This document shows, piece after piece, positions 60,537 through 64,000 of a stretch of DNA of 64,000 nucleotides (the stretch's first letter is position 1; the number at the start of each line of letters is the position of its first letter). The notes under the pieces were generated by a model, which saw only the letters and a list, made by a program, of their open reading frames with translations, was not told the origin of the DNA and did no database searches. The position numbers and the translations under genes were made by a program. Origin of the DNA: Helopsaltes ochotensis. Its lineage: Eukaryota; Chordata; Aves; Passeriformes; Locustellidae. Where the stretch lies: assembly GCA_013400155.1 (NCBI GenBank), contig VXBM01000002.1, positions 2,501,450-2,565,449 on the forward strand. The letters are read 5' to 3'.

Positions 60537-60834
60537 TGTTAGAATGGAGTCAGAATCCTCAATGTTTAGGTAGTGCTTTGCCTTTCTCACGCTAGTGTTA
60601 TCTGTAAGATAAGGTTTGTTTTGGGAAATAGATTGGTAAACATCACATACCTTTGGATGCAAATTGTACTGACTGACCGTCAGCTGGGCCAGTGGAGAGG
60701 AGAGGTGTTCACCTTCTCATCCAATCCCTGGCATGGACCTGAGGTCTACTTAAGAAAGAAAGAATAAACAAAAGGCCCTCTTTTGGGTCCTTCTCCTCAT
60801 CGAGTGTCCTGTGTGGTTCTTGCTGTGCTGAACA
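60537..60834 (+). mobile_element. Putative solo LTR (TGTT...AACA) inside a CR1
   Basis: A 298-bp non-CR1 segment sits between two CR1 parts. It starts TGTTAGAATGG and ends GCTGTGCTGAACA, so its ends are the TGTT/AACA inverted pair common to vertebrate LTRs. An AATAAA signal at 60763-60768 lies about 70 bp from the 3' end, as expected at an R/U5 boundary. No clear target-site duplication is visible at these ends (TTAGC versus GCCCA). Either the ends are slightly off, a deletion of neighbouring CR1 removed one copy, or it is not an LTR. No retroviral genes are present. Confidence 0.4.
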
Positions 60835-61430
60835 GCCCACAGGGGTGCATCAGGAAGAGCAGTGCCAGCAGGTCAGGGAGGTGATCCTGCCCCTCTCCTC
60901 AGCCCCGGTGAGGCCACTCTGGAGTGCTGTGCCCAGTTCTGGGTCCTCAGGACAGAGACAACAGAGCTCCTGGAGGGATCCAGTGGAGGGCACAGAGGTG
61001 ATGAAGGGACTGGAGCATCTCTCTTGCAAGGAAAGGCTGAGGGAGCTGGGCCTGTTTAGCCCTGAAAAGAGACAACTGAGAGGGGATTGTGCAGGCTAAT
61101 GTCTGAAGGGAAGGTGTCACAAGACAAGGGCAGACTCCTTTCAGTGGTACCCAGCAAGAGGACAAGGGACAATGAGCACAAACTGTAGCACAAGGTCCAT
61201 CTGAATATGAGGGAAAAGTCCTTTACTCTGAGGATGGATGAGCACTAAAACAGGCAGCCCAGAGAGGTTGTGGAGTAGCCTTCTCTGGAGATATTTGAAA
61301 CACACCTGGAAGTGATCCTGTGCAACCTGGTCTAGTTGAAACTGCTTTATCAGGGAGGTTGGACAGGATGATCTCCAGAGGTCCCTTCCAACCCCAGCCA
61401 TTCCGTAACTGATTCTTTGATTCTCTGGTA
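60835..61430 (+). mobile_element. CR1 LINE, 3' portion of the interrupted copy
   Basis: GGGGTGCATCAGGAAGAGCA, then GGAGGTGATCCTGCCCCTCT, GAGGGAGCTGGGCCTGTTTA, CACAAACTGTAGCACAAGG, CAGAGAGGTTGTGGAGTAGC and GGACAGGATGATCTCCAGAG, and ending CCATTCCGTAACTGATTCTTTG, are the sense CR1 3' UTR and degenerate tail octamers. Same strand and order as the CR1 part ending at 60536, so both probably come from one insertion. Confidence 0.95.
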
Positions 61431-62270
61431 AAGTTTACTAGGGGAAACTGTAAAGTGGTGATATAACATTCCCTCCTGTCAAAACCTGTTTAATGTGCTA
61501 TGTTACCATCGAGTCACAGTTAAGATTTTGAGCTAATTTAGAAGCAGCTTTCTTCTAAACCTGTGTGGCTGACTGGAGCCAGAAGGAAGTTAATATTTTC
61601 AAGAGGAATTTCCATGCATGTATCTACAGATAAGATTTTCAGGAGATCGCTTTAGTAAGTAAATTTTTAGAACTGTGTTAGAATAAAAGTTGCATTGATG
61701 GAAACTTTTTGATGACAATAAAAATTAAAATCTGATTAGTGGATGGATTCCTTAATTTCCCTGAATGCAATTTAATTCACTGCTGTAGATGTCTTGGATG
61801 AAGGCCAGGCTGCAAATGGAATTGGTGTTGATAAGTCTCATTACCATTGGTGGCATCATCTCCAGTTGGAGATGATAGTTACAGCACTAATATAAACAGT
61901 AAAACTGATCACACCACAACTTTGGATCCTGTCCTGCTCTTCCTGAATTCTAGGGCAACACTCCTGTTGGCATCAGCAGCAGCAGGAACAAGTCCAACGG
62001 AATTATTCGACAAGAGGCTTCTTTCTTAACTCTGTGCTGACTGAGCTATGTAAGCAAATTGTTAAAAACTCTGATATATAATCCAGAAATCTTCACAGTT
62101 GAGCAGTGCTGATTTATGCACTGTCTGCTGATGGTAGCAATTTATTAGCAAGAGGATATTTGCTCCTTCCTTCCTTCTGCGTGTTTCATGCAAGGTTTTG
62201 TCCTCAATTTTCTGTTTTCCTAATAGTCTTTGAAATTTGCGACCTTAAGGACACACCTAATGTTGAATTA
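61431..62270. other. Non-coding DNA
   Basis: AT-rich spacer with no gene or repeat recognised. Confidence 0.5.
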
Positions 62271-62357
62271 CTCTGTTATTTGTTCAAATAAAAAAAAGTG
62301 ACTTTTACATCTCTGTTATTTGTTCAAATAACAGAGATGTAAAAGTCACTTTTTTTT
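62271..62357. repeat. Perfect 33-bp inverted repeat overlapping a 20-bp direct repeat
   Basis: The arms at 62290-62322 and 62325-62357 are exact reverse complements separated by two T residues, giving a near-perfect palindrome of 68 bp. The 20-mer CTCTGTTATTTGTTCAAATA occurs at 62271-62290 and again at 62311-62330, a direct repeat with a 40-bp offset whose second copy spans the palindrome centre. The outer ends are an A8 run and a T11 run. The copies show no mismatches, indicating a recent origin or an artefact. Confidence 0.97.
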
Positions 62358-64000
62358 TTTACAGGCTATTTTTAGTTTTTCAAAAGAGAATGTTGAAGGG
62401 ATATTTTTAAACTGCAGCAACTATGTGCTGTTGTTAGTTTCAGGCAAAAATACCATGTTTTAGCCTTTTCATGTCAAGAGTATGAATGCAAGATATTTTA
62501 TGTATCTTTGGAGCCTATAATAACACAAACTGTCTGTAAATTATGCCTTCTAGCTTTCTAGTGTGTATTTGAATATATTTCGTTCCGCTGTTTCTTATTT
62601 GCAATAAAATTTGCAAAGTATGGGAGGCAAGTGAGCCAGATGATAGGAAACACTGTTTATAGTGGCTGTGTGCTGCACCTCCTGGCTCTGCTGTGGGGAG
62701 GTATTTCAGGGTGTGGGTCACAAGTGCACGGTTCCTCTCCCTGGCCCAGCCAGGGCCCTGTGCACACACTGAGGCAGAAATGGTTTCTGCTTTAGCTGGA
62801 ACAGATTGCATTCGGGGACCCGTTTTGGCCAGCATACAAACAAACCTACTGTGGACTTTCCAAAGCACGTGTGCTCCCATGCGAAGCTGGATTGTACTTT
62901 TAAACTTCAAGGCAGAGATGTCAGACTTCTGCTGAGGAACTGTGGGGGTTTTTTGTCATTTGACGCCATGCAAAATTGATTCCACATTATCGCTATGCAG
63001 ATAAAGTAATTTTTCACTGATACCAGTAAAAATAGCAATTCTCATTCTAAATCTCTTTTGTTTTTCTCTAGCACTAGATTATATCCTTTGCAGCAGATAC
63101 TAGTGAAACCTGTGGTAGGCTTCCTGCATAGGAGAATTCCACTGGTATTCAGTTTTGTTTGAATTCTTGTATGTGTGTGTAGGTTTGCACTTCAGTTTGT
63201 CGCAGTTTTGGAAAAGAGATGAAAAAGACCTTTGTTTTTTATTCACCCTCGTGGAGTGACTAAAACAAAAATATTCTCCAAAGTTTGACAGCTGGGAAAA
63301 AGCTTCTCCTTGAGCAGCAGAAATATTGATCTGCCATTTGCTGTGAGTTAGTGCCTGAATGCCCTACACCTCTTACTGCCTGATCTTTCCCCATAATGAT
63401 GGCCTCTAAACTGTACATAATTCACTGCTACTTGTCCTCCATATTCGTCAGGGTTTCAATCTACTCTTAGGTAGGGATAGCAGCTAGACGAGATGATAAA
63501 ACAAGTTTGCTTTCCTAGGAAACCTAGAAAAATGACAAACCTACACTTCGTTATTTTGAAGGAGACGACTGCTAATATAATCAGCATTGCCCATTTGGCA
63601 TTAGCTGTTATTTAAATATCATCACAAAGCGTATTGTAAATGAGCTTGTAAAAGGAAGCAATGTAGTCATGTTGTCATCATTTCACTGGAGGCTGTTAGT
63701 AATCAGGAGGTACATACATTTGTCAGATCTTGCTTTTACTTCATCTGGAAAGATCAGTTTGGCGTGATAATCAATTAACATCGTGTATTTCCAGTGTCTT
63801 TCCAGGTTGCAGTTCTGTTGTCTTTGTCATTAAAACACATGGATGACTTTAAAATGTAAGTTACAAAGATTTGTGTGCAGATTTTCCTCAGTAAACTGAC
63901 ACTTACTAGAGGCTGTCAAAAGTGCGTTTTAAGATAAAATAAAAATGGTTAACTGTACTTCGATGGCAGAAGAAATAGCCCTTCAGTTCTGTTTACCTTT
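62358..64000. other. Non-coding DNA to the right edge
   Basis: No gene, RNA or transposon recognised. A GC-richer patch at 62.65-62.85 kb has open frames on both strands without support. The part at about 63.56-63.72 kb is high-complexity, non-repetitive AT-rich sequence that could be a conserved non-coding element; this cannot be tested by eye. Confidence 0.5.

Noticed and set aside
1..64000. CRISPR arrays, operons, phage or other prokaryotic systems
   Set aside because: No spaced short direct repeats, gene clusters or ribosome-binding patterns; repeats and splice signals are vertebrate in type.

Overview
The window looks like vertebrate nuclear DNA, most probably from a bird. It is AT-rich and almost entirely non-coding, with long stretches in which only chance open frames occur and no operon-like packing. 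The recognisable interspersed repeats are CR1 LINE fragments of clearly different ages. CR1 dominance with no mammalian-type SINEs or L1 points to Aves; a turtle or crocodilian is less likely. A passerine would fit one weak tRNA-Ile-like, SINE-head-like sequence, but that is inference.

Layout. Positions 1-290 are a GC- and CpG-rich block of promoter/first-exon type. Positions 291-8761 are intron-like DNA. Positions 8762-8894 hold the best coding exon candidate (+ strand): 133 bp, a good 3' splice site, a perfect GTAAGT donor, and a basic, serine-rich peptide containing RIHRSKSLDSIDFCE. I do not recognise the gene. From about 8.9 to 41 kb the sequence is intron- or intergenic-like. It contains a small CR1 3' end (11.6 kb), a second CpG-rich block (23.3-23.65 kb), a weak old CR1-like fragment (30.2 kb) and a second exon candidate (35935-36089) that also reads as an exon on the opposite strand.

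The right third is richer in repeats. An old CR1 lies near 41.2-42.8 kb. A 41+37 bp alternating minisatellite (44.8-45.3 kb) contains a run of Ns. A TCCCTC hexamer tract is at 47.5 kb. A long minus-strand CR1 at 48.1-49.05 kb has lost the first catalytic aspartate of its reverse transcriptase. A plus-strand CR1 at 59.8-61.43 kb is interrupted by a 298-bp TGTT...AACA segment resembling a solo LTR. At 62.29-62.36 kb there is a perfect 33-bp-arm inverted repeat with an overlapping 20-bp direct repeat, the most striking structural signature in the window.

No complete gene, tRNA gene, rRNA gene, CRISPR array or prokaryote-type system is visible. The simplest reading is the 5' part of one large gene on the + strand (CpG promoter at the left edge, small exons in very large introns), with decayed LINEs. 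That the CpG block and the exon candidates belong to one transcript is inference; the exon phases do not all chain together directly.
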